From Lachnospiraceae bacterium (GTDB lineage: Bacteria > Bacillota > Clostridia > Lachnospirales > Lachnospiraceae), in contig JAFTAP010000025.1 of NCBI GenBank assembly GCA_017455525.1, positions 1-52,500 on the forward strand: 52,500 bases of DNA, in the 5' to 3' direction. The position numbers and the translations under genes are program-made. This document shows positions 26,440 to 33,930 of this stretch, one piece after another. Positions within the stretch are counted from its first letter, which is position 1; every line of letters starts with the position of its first letter. Under the pieces are notes generated by a model. That model was not told where the DNA came from. It saw only the letters and a program-made list of their open reading frames with translations, and ran no database searches.

Positions 26440-27357
26440 CTAAAACTCTCCTATGATCCTGACCTCAGGCGTAAGCTCGACGCCGAACTTCGCCTTTACC
26501 CGCTCCTGAACTTCCTGTATAAGGTCAAGTATATCCGCCGAAGTAGCGCTTCCGAGATTTATAATAAAACCGTTGTGCTTCGGCGAAACTCTTGCCCCTC
26601 CGATAGTAAGTCCCGAAAGCCCCGTATCAGATATAAGCTTACCGGCGAAATACCCCTCCGGTCTTTTAAAGGTAGAGCCTGCCGACGGGAAATTAAGGGG
26701 CTGCTTCTTTGCCCGTTGCTCGCCAAGCTCCTGTATCTTCGCGCATATCTCGTCTTTATTCCCCTGCTTTAATCTAAGCTTTACGGAGATCACAGGGAAG
26801 TTCTCCTTCTGTGCTATGGAAGTGCGGTATCCGAAGCCCATCTCAGGTCCTTGTATCTCTGTCACCTCGCCTGCAGGACCTATGACCTCCACAGAGGATA
26901 CGATCTGCGCCATCTCACCGCCGTAAGCACCGGCATTCATAAAGACCGCTCCGCCGACAGATCCCGGTATGCCTGATGCGAACTCCATGCCTGTAAGCGA
27001 AGCTTCCGCCGCCATATTCGCCACAGCGCCAAGCCCTGCCCCGGCTCCCGCTGTTATCGTCTCGCCATCTATTTCTATACTATTTAACGCCCCCGATGTA
27101 TCAACCACCGTACCCCGATAGCCTTTGTCGCCTACGAGGATATTGCTTCCTTTCCCAAGGATGAAATGCTCCCTTTCAGACTGCCTTAAATACCGCAAAA
27201 GCTTAACAAAAGCTTCCTTATCCTTCGGTGTCACGAAGTAGTCCGCTGGTCCCCCCGTGCGAAAGGTCGTATGCTCCGACATCGGCACGGACTTCTGTAC
27301 GCTCCTTTCCCCGCATATCTCGGCAAGTCTTGATTCAAAGAATGACAACTCAGGCAT
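26440..27357 (-). CDS. murB: UDP-N-acetylenolpyruvoylglucosamine reductase
   Basis: A 305-residue FAD enzyme of peptidoglycan precursor synthesis that reduces UDP-GlcNAc-enolpyruvate with NADPH. The type IIa pattern is present: HTTFRTGGPADYF, LGKGSNILVGDKGYRG, GIPGSVGGAVFMNAGAYGGE, GYRTS, and the catalytic FPSAGSTFKRPEG with Ser. The ATG at 27357 overlaps the stop of the glucokinase gene (TGATG). An in-frame upstream ATG at 27438 would lie inside that gene. Confidence 0.95.
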   Translation of the reverse strand: MPELSFFESRLAEICGERSVQKSVPMSEHTTFRTGGPADYFVTPKDKEAFVKLLRYLRQSEREHFILGKGSNILVGDKGYRGTVVDTSGALNSIEIDGETITAGAGAGLGAVANMAAEASLTGMEFASGIPGSVGGAVFMNAGAYGGEMAQIVSSVEVIGPAGEVTEIQGPEMGFGYRTSIAQKENFPVISVKLRLKQGNKDEICAKIQELGEQRAKKQPLNFPSAGSTFKRPEGYFAGKLISDTGLSGLTIGGARVSPKHNGFIINLGSATSADILDLIQEVQERVKAKFGVELTPEVRIIGEF

Positions 27358-28295
27358 CAGTCGATGACCATCTTTGCAGCACCCAGAGTGCCTGCGCTGT
27401 TGCCAAGTGTTGCTATTACTATCTGCGCATCCCTGCATGCATGAAAGGCGTGCTCGTCGAAATACTTCCTTACATAAGGGATAATAATATTTCCAGCCTT
27501 TGACACCCCTCCACCAAGGACGAAAACTTCGGGGTTTGTGACTCCGGCAATAATGGATAGCCCCCAGCCGAGGTAATATCCGAATCTTTCAGCCACTCTT
27601 ATGGCAAGTGCGTCGCCATTCTTCACGGCATCCCATACATCCTTAGCCGTAACTTTATCTGTCCCTCTAAGCTCGGATTCATCTGCGGATGCCTCAAGCT
27701 CTTCCATCGCAAGCCTTGCTATGCCCGTAGCCGAAGCATACTGCTCGAAGCACCCCGCATTACCGCAGTTACAGCGTATCTTCTCATTAGGGTTCAAACA
27801 TATATGACCTATTTCTCCGCCGGCTCCGGTTGTCCCTGCATATATCTGTCCGTGATGGATGATGCCGCCTCCGATGCCGGTTCCAAGCGTGACCATGACC
27901 ATGTCGCCATAGTCTTTGCCTGCGCCTTGCCAGTATTCTCCAAGAGCCGCTACGTTCGCATCATTTCCTGCCTTGACCTTCATGCCGCCCAAAAGCTCCG
28001 AAAGCTCATCCGCCACATTGAAGGTTCTCTCCCAATGCAGATTTACAGCCTTCCGTATGACTCCCTCATCGTCCACAGGTCCCGGAAGTCCTATGCCTGC
28101 GCCTATGACATCATCCGCAATACCCTTCTCCGCTATCTTCTGTCTAACTGACGCAGCGATATCGGGGAGTATAGACTTTCCGCCGTCCTCGGTTCTCGTT
28201 GGTATCTCCCAGCTTTCAGTTATCTCGCCGTCCATATTCACAAATCCGAGCTTTACGGATGTACCGCCTACGTCTATTCCTACTGCGTACTTCAT
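27357..28295 (-). CDS. glcK: ROK-family glucokinase
   Basis: A 312-residue sugar kinase phosphorylating glucose with ATP. The N-terminal phosphate loop GIDVGGTSVKLGF, the sugar-binding and catalytic GNDANVAALGE, GTGIGGGII, EIGH and the ROK zinc motif CNCGNAGCFEQYAS are all present. It is positioned between hprK and murB in one operon, linking sugar phosphorylation with the HprK/Crh catabolite-repression pair. Confidence 0.92.
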   Translation of the reverse strand: MKYAVGIDVGGTSVKLGFVNMDGEITESWEIPTRTEDGGKSILPDIAASVRQKIAEKGIADDVIGAGIGLPGPVDDEGVIRKAVNLHWERTFNVADELSELLGGMKVKAGNDANVAALGEYWQGAGKDYGDMVMVTLGTGIGGGIIHHGQIYAGTTGAGGEIGHICLNPNEKIRCNCGNAGCFEQYASATGIARLAMEELEASADESELRGTDKVTAKDVWDAVKNGDALAIRVAERFGYYLGWGLSIIAGVTNPEVFVLGGGVSKAGNIIIPYVRKYFDEHAFHACRDAQIVIATLGNSAGTLGAAKMVID

Positions 28296-28388
28296 TATCT
28301 CATCCCCCTGATAGTTCTTATTTTGTGTCTATTCAGAATCTGCTAGGCCGTTTCTTTTACTCACGGCTATGTGCGTCGTATTCCGGTA

Positions 28389-29315
28389 TCAGCTCCTTTT
28401 TGACAGGTTGTCCTGCACCCTCTTGTAAAGCTCCTGAGCCGCATTGTAGCCCATCTTCTTAAGCCTGTGATTTATAGCCGCAGTCTCGCATATAACGGCA
28501 AGATTCCTGCCGGGTCTTATAGGTATCACATGACACACGACCTTATTCCCCAGATACTCCGTGTGCTCCTCCTCAAGACCGAGCCTGTCATAGTCCTTAT
28601 CCTTATCCCAGTCCTCCAGCCTGATGACGAGGTCTATATTCTGCGTCTCCTCTATAGCTGATGCTCCGTAGAGAGCATACACGTCAACTATGCCTATGCC
28701 TCTAAGCTCGATGAAATGCTTCGTGATATCGGGAGCAGAGCCTACAAGCGTCTCGTCCGAAACCTTCCTTATCTCCACGACATCGTCCGTGATAAGCCGG
28801 TGTCCCCTCTTTACAAGCTCAAGCGCCGCCTCGCTCTTTCCTATGCCGCTCTCACCTGTAATAAGAACTCCCTCGCCGTAAACATCAACAAGGACGCCAT
28901 GTATGGATATGCAGGGCGCAAGCTTCACGTTAAGCCATCTGATGATCTCTGCCATGAATGCCGATGTAGGCATGGCGGATTTCATCAAAGGAACGTTATA
29001 CTTTATCGCCGCTTCCTTGAACTTCTCGTCAGGCTCTAAGTTCCTGCAGAAGACTACGCAGGGTATGGGATTATTCAGAAACTTATCATATATCTTAAGT
29101 CTCTCTTCCACGTCCTTCTGCTCGATGAATGAATACTCTCCCGCACCGATTATCTCTATCCTGTCTGCGTCAAAGAGCTCAAAATAATCAGCGAACTGCA
29201 GAGCCGGACGGTTTATATCCGGCTTCTCTATCTTGATCTCCGAGATATCTATCTCCGGAGTGATATTCGTAAGCGACATATGCTCTACGACATCCGCCAA
29301 AGGAACACTTGCCAT
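28389..29315 (-). CDS. hprK: HPr kinase/phosphorylase
   Basis: A 308-residue bifunctional enzyme that phosphorylates HPr and Crh on Ser46 and removes that phosphate. The N-terminal domain (1-125) precedes the kinase domain with P-loop GESGIGKSEAALEL (about 155-163), the catalytic His/Asp block HRLITDDVVEI, and the HprK signature ELRGIGIVDVYALYG. The C-terminal IRPGRNLAVICETAA is present. Its probable target is encoded at the end of the same operon. Its promoter is at 29424-29452 and a hairpin repeat lies in its leader. Confidence 0.95.
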   Translation of the reverse strand: MASVPLADVVEHMSLTNITPEIDISEIKIEKPDINRPALQFADYFELFDADRIEIIGAGEYSFIEQKDVEERLKIYDKFLNNPIPCVVFCRNLEPDEKFKEAAIKYNVPLMKSAMPTSAFMAEIIRWLNVKLAPCISIHGVLVDVYGEGVLITGESGIGKSEAALELVKRGHRLITDDVVEIRKVSDETLVGSAPDITKHFIELRGIGIVDVYALYGASAIEETQNIDLVIRLEDWDKDKDYDRLGLEEEHTEYLGNKVVCHVIPIRPGRNLAVICETAAINHRLKKMGYNAAQELYKRVQDNLSKRS

Positions 29316-29339
29316 AACCTACCTCCTGAATAAAGAACA

Positions 29340-29400
29340 GGTTTTGAAATTGCATAAGCAATTTCGAAACCGTATTTCGCAGGATTCTTTAGAATCCTGC
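29340..29400. repeat. Hairpin repeat modules in the hprK leader
   Basis: Positions 29340-29371 are the inverted copy of 3821-3852 with a single mismatch in 32. A linker GTATTTC and a second hairpin GCAGGATTC-ttta-GAATCCTGC (29379-29400) follow. The pair lies between the promoter and start codon of hprK, so it is transcribed. Confidence 0.85.
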
Positions 29401-29423
29401 CCGTAGGGTTTTTCCGGTGAGAC

Positions 29424-29452
29424 ATTATACCATAACACAGGCAGGAGCTCAA
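29424..29452 (-). promoter_or_regulatory. Promoter of the hprK-glcK-murB-rapZ-whiA-crh operon
   Basis: On the minus strand TTGAGC (29447-29452), 17 nt, then TATAAT (29424-29429) preceded by TGG (extended -10). Confidence 0.75.
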
Positions 29453-29477
29453 AATCTCTTATACCCGGAGTTTTATG

Positions 29478-29828
29478 CTAAGTCTGTATATTTTTCAAGG
29501 GAGTTTTTGCGGACACCGCGCCCTGGGTTTTTGGTATCACCATTGCCACGCACTTATTCTTCATGATGGTAAGGAACATCTCGAAGTCTTCCCGTCTGCC
29601 AAGCGTTACCGTAAGCACTTTCCCTGCGGGGGTCTTCTCATATGATAATTCGTCCGAATCATCCCCCATAAAATGAGAAAGATCCTTTGATGCCGGTTCC
29701 AGACCTCGAAGAGCCACTTTTTTATATTCCGATTCGAGATCCTCCATCCCCGGATGCAGATACAGCTTTTTATAGATTTCAGCAAGTTTCGGAAGCACTT
29801 CCCGTCCTGATGCATCTGCTTCACTCAT
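29478..29828 (-). CDS. Conserved-looking protein of unknown function
   Basis: A 116-residue, mainly helical, charged protein. I do not recognise the family. The C-terminal half (LTVTLGRREDFEMFLTIMKNK, then MVIPKTQG) looks like an alpha/beta fold with a hydrophobic strand. There is no signal peptide or membrane helix. It has its own predicted promoter (-10 TATAAT at 29868-29873) and GGGAAG 11 nt before the ATG. It lies between the hprK operon and the RiPP locus, with no clear tie to either. Confidence 0.65.
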   Translation of the reverse strand: MSEADASGREVLPKLAEIYKKLYLHPGMEDLESEYKKVALRGLEPASKDLSHFMGDDSDELSYEKTPAGKVLTVTLGRREDFEMFLTIMKNKCVAMVIPKTQGAVSAKTPLKNIQT

Positions 29829-29867
29829 AGCATATTAATCTTCCCTTATCAGCTCCCGTTTTTCCTA

Positions 29868-29888
29868 ATTATACTAGTGTCCTGACAC
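29868..29888 (-). promoter_or_regulatory. -10 box with overlapping perfect palindrome
   Basis: TATAAT on the minus strand (29868-29873) is followed upstream by the perfect palindrome GTGTC-CT-GACAC (29877-29888) in the spacer region. The -35 is poor, which suits an activator or repressor site, but no regulator is identified. Confidence 0.4.
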
Positions 29889-29915
29889 ATTACCACGCAT
29901 TGTGGTGCATTGTGG

Positions 29916-30701
29916 TCAGGTACTGTGAATCCTTGAGCTATGAACAAGGTTACCATTTTTCAAATAATCACTCAACCTGTTATATCTGTCAAATCCACGC
30001 TGCTCCCATGCGGCTGCATCGTATGCCAAATCGCTGCCAAATATCTCCGCAAATGCCTTGGCCCGGAGATTTTCCTTCCCTCGTACATAGAAGCTTATAT
30101 CCTGCTCCCTGGTTATATATTTATATGGCTGTTCAAGGCAGTCCATGAGCCTGCCGCAGATTTCATCCAGTATCGGATCCATGTCTGATCTGTTATTCAG
30201 ACCGGGATCTGCATTATGCCTGTATGCACACCCGCTGTAGGCAACAGAAGCACCAAACATACGAACAGCCTCTTCAATCGCACTTGCGGTTTCAGTGCCA
30301 TGGTTATTAGACGATGTGACAAGCACGGCCGCTGTCTTCCCCGCAAGCTCATACAGATGCGACCAGTATGCAAGCCTGTCCACCACGCATTTCATAAGTC
30401 CTGACATTGAGCCCATGTATACCGGAGAGCAAAACAGGATCACATCCGCGCACAGCATTTTCTGCTTCAGGACGGACATGTCATCCCCATTATCCAGCGG
30501 GCATTCCCAATCATAGAAGCACGTTTCGCATGAGCGGCAGAACTCTATCTTAAGACTTTCCCCGGTGATGCGCTTGTACTCCACCTCTTTCCCGGATTTC
30601 TCAGCGTATTCTTTAAGCCGCTTTGCGACCATGTCAGAGAAAAGCGCGGTATTTGATTCTTTCCCGGCACATGATGCCACAAATGAAAAGACTTTGATCA
30701 T
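29916..30701 (-). CDS. Iron-sulfur flavoprotein / NADPH-dependent FMN reductase family
   Basis: A 261-residue flavodoxin-fold protein. The N-terminus (KVFSFVASCAGKESNT) is the FMN phosphate loop. The compact cysteine motif C-x2-C-x2-C-x5-C (CRSCETCFYDWEC, about residues 59-71) matches the [4Fe-4S] motif of archaeal iron-sulfur flavoproteins. SPVYMGSMSG and TSSNNHGTE follow. It could supply electrons to the radical SAM enzyme or reduce dehydroamino acids; both are inference from position. It is the last gene of the RiPP operon. The ATG at 30701 is 1 nt after the upstream stop, with AAGGGTGG as ribosome site. Confidence 0.82.
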   Translation of the reverse strand: MIKVFSFVASCAGKESNTALFSDMVAKRLKEYAEKSGKEVEYKRITGESLKIEFCRSCETCFYDWECPLDNGDDMSVLKQKMLCADVILFCSPVYMGSMSGLMKCVVDRLAYWSHLYELAGKTAAVLVTSSNNHGTETASAIEEAVRMFGASVAYSGCAYRHNADPGLNNRSDMDPILDEICGRLMDCLEQPYKYITREQDISFYVRGKENLRAKAFAEIFGSDLAYDAAAWEQRGFDRYNRLSDYLKNGNLVHSSRIHST

Positions 30702-30702
30702 A

Positions 30703-31836
30703 CTACCACCCTTGATCTGATAGTAACTCATACACCCGCCCTGCTATCATTTCATTACCCTTCTCCGAGACATGGCAGGTGTCGTGGAATATATCCTCTT
30801 CCTGCTCAAAGATATCAGTAAAGTCATACATATAAGGGTACTCTGTCCTGACTTTTTTATACTGATCATGGAAGTCTTCAAATCGTTCGATGCATTTCTT
30901 TATCGCATCTTCCTTGATCAGATTCTCTGCAAAGGAGCCCTTTGGGATCAACTCTCCTGTTATTATCGGTTGAAAAATATGATAATATCTGATACCAAAC
31001 TCTCCGCACAACGCATTCATGGATCTTGCGTTATAAATGAATTCGGAAAAGGCATCATTTGTTTCCTTTCCATAGTACATGGGGCGGAGCTCGTCCTCGT
31101 TGTTTTCGGTGTAGGATTTTATCATTTTTTCATGGTAATCATATAAGTTTTTATTTATCAGCGGGAAGTGTCCTCCTGAAGGAAGATCCATGGCTTCAGA
31201 ATAGTCATTATAGCCGGTATAGCTTATCACCGCATCAGGTTTTTCCCTGATTCCATCCCTTAATAAGCACAGCAGCTCCTGTCCGGTCGCATGTCCCACT
31301 ACGGCACCGTTCAGCACCTTGACTTCTTGTCCGTTTTCATTGAATTTCTTTTGCAGATACCATGACCATGAGCGTATACCCTCGTAGGTAGGATCGGAAG
31401 TGCTCCCACCCAATATAAGGATCTTTCTTCTTGCGTCAGAATCAGGGGCCATATCCACTATCGTGTTATCTCCCCTGGACGCCCCAAGCAAGGCGTCAGT
31501 ATGGTCAGCATCGTTCTTTGCGCTAAAGTACATCAGTATGTTTTCATCCGTAAAACCCATGCCGTAAAGCCTCTCCATGACTATGTCCTTGCCGCCCGGC
31601 GTACATATTACGATGACGGTTTTGTCCTTATCCTCATAGATCAGATCATAAGGACTCCGGATATCCTTTTCCAAAAGCTTACGGCCCTGCTTTTTCTTGT
31701 TTCCGTCACACACATAGGCGACCTCGACATTTTCAAGCCTTGCCTCGGTAAGGAACACCAGCGCAGTCACGCCTGATCCATATGCTATTACCTTCCTGCC
31801 TTTTATAAGCTTTTTTATCCTGTCGATATTTCTCAT
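30703..31836 (-). CDS. SGNH/GDSL-type hydrolase or acyltransferase with N-terminal Rossmann-like domain
   Basis: A 377-residue protein. Residues 1-110 form a nucleotide-fold-like domain (GRKVIAYGSGVTALVFL, DKTVIVICTPGG) of the kind seen before sugar- or peptide-modifying domains. Residues 130-377 are an SGNH fold: nucleophile block ILGGSTSDP, GYNDYSE as the Gly/Asn oxyanion block, and the Asp-x-x-His pair in FHDTCHVSEKGNEM. No signal peptide is present, so it acts in the cytosol. In the RiPP operon it could attach or remove an acyl group from the peptide. ATG 31836 is chosen with GAGG in front. Confidence 0.78.
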   Translation of the reverse strand: MRNIDRIKKLIKGRKVIAYGSGVTALVFLTEARLENVEVAYVCDGNKKKQGRKLLEKDIRSPYDLIYEDKDKTVIVICTPGGKDIVMERLYGMGFTDENILMYFSAKNDADHTDALLGASRGDNTIVDMAPDSDARRKILILGGSTSDPTYEGIRSWSWYLQKKFNENGQEVKVLNGAVVGHATGQELLCLLRDGIREKPDAVISYTGYNDYSEAMDLPSGGHFPLINKNLYDYHEKMIKSYTENNEDELRPMYYGKETNDAFSEFIYNARSMNALCGEFGIRYYHIFQPIITGELIPKGSFAENLIKEDAIKKCIERFEDFHDQYKKVRTEYPYMYDFTDIFEQEEDIFHDTCHVSEKGNEMIAGRVYELLSDQGW

Positions 31837-31844
31837 GACCGGCC

Positions 31845-32126
31845 TCAAAATTGGTAATTAAACGGCGATACCTCTACTTCATCGGACTCGTCACGGTTCT
31901 TAAAGGCAGATGCGGTGACGGAGGGGATGAAGTCTTTCATGTAAGGCTTATCTACGCTATCCCACATTTTCTCAAGCACTTTCATAAGCTCCACAGGAGT
32001 GTTGAAATCATATTCCATAGATGCATGATTGACCTTGCCTGGATGGCTTATCCCGATATTTCTTTTTGACAACGTATCCGCCGCTTCCTTTATCTTTATC
32101 CTGTCATCGTATTTAGTCCGGCTCAT
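31845..32126 (-). CDS. Small protein of unknown function in the RiPP operon
   Basis: A 93-residue protein, charged at the N-terminus (MSRTKYDDRIKIKEAADTL), with a central helix (TPVELMKVLEKMW) and an acidic end finishing SPFNYQF. It has no cysteine, no GG leader motif and no membrane segment, so it is not an obvious second precursor. It overlaps the carbamoyltransferase end by 14 nt, and its TGA directly precedes the SGNH start region, so it is firmly in the operon. A peptide-binding or partner role is conceivable. Confidence 0.7.
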   Translation of the reverse strand: MSRTKYDDRIKIKEAADTLSKRNIGISHPGKVNHASMEYDFNTPVELMKVLEKMWDSVDKPYMKDFIPSVTASAFKNRDESDEVEVSPFNYQF

Positions 32127-33930
32127 AGATGCTTCTCCAATCCTTTGCATCATCAAATTCTTCCTGTTCTTCTTTTAGCAGTATATGATTTTCCAGCACG
32201 AGTATGTCCATGTCCGTGCGCATGAAGCAAAGCCATGCGTCCTCCGGAGAGCACACGATCGGCTCTCCCCTGACATTGAAGGAGGTGTTTACTATCAACC
32301 CGCACCCGGTCAGCTCCTTGTATGCTGATATTATATTATAAAAAAACGGATTTGCATCCTTGCTTACTGTCTGGATCCTCGCGCTATAGTCTACATGGGT
32401 GACGGCAGGAATCATTGATCTTTTTTCATTTACGGTTTCAAAAATACCGGCATCTTTTTTGTGTGAATTCTCGTGTATTCTGATCTCATTATTTACAGGA
32501 GCGGTGAGCAGCATATAGGGGCTTTTGTCTGTCTTCAGTTCAAAATAATCATGGACATCTTCCTCCAGTACGGAGGGAGCAAACGGTCTGAAAGACTCCC
32601 TGAATTTTATCTTTAGGTTTAACTTTTTTTGCATATCCTCATGCAGAGCGCTTGCCACGATGGATCTGTTGCCGAGTGCCCTGGGACCATATTCCATGCG
32701 GCCATGGAAGAGTCCGATCACCTTTCCCTCCGAAAGATAACCGGCTATTTTTTTATATAGTTTTTTGTCGTCATAACGGTGGTATTTACAGCCTTTGTCA
32801 TTTAAGGATTTCTCTATTTCGTCATTGGTAAATGAAGGTCCAAGATACGATCCTTTTTGAGAGTCCCGGCCTTCTGTCATTCTTTTCCATCCTGCCTTAT
32901 TATATCCGTAATAAAGCGCGCACCCCAGAGCTCCCCCCGCATCGCCTGCGGCGGGCTGTATCCAGACATCGTCAAAAATCCCATCCTCAAGTATCCTGCC
33001 GTTCGCGACACAGTTCAGGGCGGTTCCCCCTGCCATCACCAGCTTGCCGCAGCCGGTTATCCTTCTTGCTTTTCTTGCAAGGTTTATCATTATTTCTTCA
33101 GTAACCTTCTGGATGGAGGCTGCGATGTCCGTGTATGGCTTTGAGATATTTGTCTCAGGTCTTCTAGGCTGCATATTGAACAGTTCACAGAAGGCATCGG
33201 ATATCAGGGAATCGTTCGTCATATAATTAAAGTATTTTTGATTAAGATGAAGACCGCCGTCCGGGTCAATACCTACGATTTCTTTTTTTATCAGCTCTTC
33301 ATATACCGGCTCCCCGTAAGGCGCAAGCCCCATAAGCTTATATTCTCCGAAATTTACCTTGAATCCGCAATAATATGTGAATGCGGAATACAAAAGCCCC
33401 AGGGAATCAGGATAGTTGGTCTGCTCCAATATTTCAATCCTTTCCCCATCCCCCATGCCTATGGTGGTCGTCGCCCATTCTCCCACTCCGTCCACAGTAA
33501 GGATCGCGGCACGTTCAAAAGGGGATGGATAGAAGGCTGATGCACCGTGCGATATGTGATGCTCGCAAACCTCCAACTTCCCGCCCTTTGGCCATTTATT
33601 TCCGAGTGCTTTCTTTAAGTGTTCATGTATCCAAAGCCGTCCGGACATCATGTGATGAAATGATTTATCAATGATTTTTTCATTTTGGGGAGCTGCCTCG
33701 ATAACGTTTGTCAGCCATCTGTCCAAGGTAAGAAAGGGATTATCATAATAAACGACCTTGTCTATCTTTTTCCCGAACGAAAGACAATAGCTTATCGCAT
33801 TAACGGGTATGGATGCATCGGCCTTTATCCTTGTGAACCGCTCCTCCTGAGCGGCGGCGATTATGTCACCATCGCATACCAGCGCCGCTGCGCTGTCGTG
33901 GTATAGTGCCGATATGCCTAAGATATTCAC
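32113..33930 (-). CDS. NodU/CmcH/TobZ-family carbamoyltransferase
   Basis: A 605-residue O-carbamoyltransferase. The N-terminal Kae1-like domain has GISALYHDSAAAL, the metal-binding HHISHGASAF and TVDGVGEWATT. The C-terminal domain has GRMEYGPRALGNRSI and FRESFRPFAPSV. Family members make carbamoyl-adenylate from carbamoyl phosphate and ATP and transfer it to a hydroxyl on small molecules such as tobramycin and cephamycin. In a peptide operon, likely acceptors are a hydroxyl on a modified residue or on an attached group. The start is GTG 33930: AAAGGAGA is in front and GTGA overlaps the upstream stop. Confidence 0.9.
   Translation of the reverse strand: MNILGISALYHDSAAALVCDGDIIAAAQEERFTRIKADASIPVNAISYCLSFGKKIDKVVYYDNPFLTLDRWLTNVIEAAPQNEKIIDKSFHHMMSGRLWIHEHLKKALGNKWPKGGKLEVCEHHISHGASAFYPSPFERAAILTVDGVGEWATTTIGMGDGERIEILEQTNYPDSLGLLYSAFTYYCGFKVNFGEYKLMGLAPYGEPVYEELIKKEIVGIDPDGGLHLNQKYFNYMTNDSLISDAFCELFNMQPRRPETNISKPYTDIAASIQKVTEEIMINLARKARRITGCGKLVMAGGTALNCVANGRILEDGIFDDVWIQPAAGDAGGALGCALYYGYNKAGWKRMTEGRDSQKGSYLGPSFTNDEIEKSLNDKGCKYHRYDDKKLYKKIAGYLSEGKVIGLFHGRMEYGPRALGNRSIVASALHEDMQKKLNLKIKFRESFRPFAPSVLEEDVHDYFELKTDKSPYMLLTAPVNNEIRIHENSHKKDAGIFETVNEKRSMIPAVTHVDYSARIQTVSKDANPFFYNIISAYKELTGCGLIVNTSFNVRGEPIVCSPEDAWLCFMRTDMDILVLENHILLKEEQEEFDDAKDWRSIYEPD

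Noticed and set aside
31845-32126. Idea that the 93-residue protein is a second RiPP precursor
   Set aside because: No GG or other leader-cleavage motif, no Nif11 leader pattern, and it lies far from the exporter and close to tailoring enzymes.
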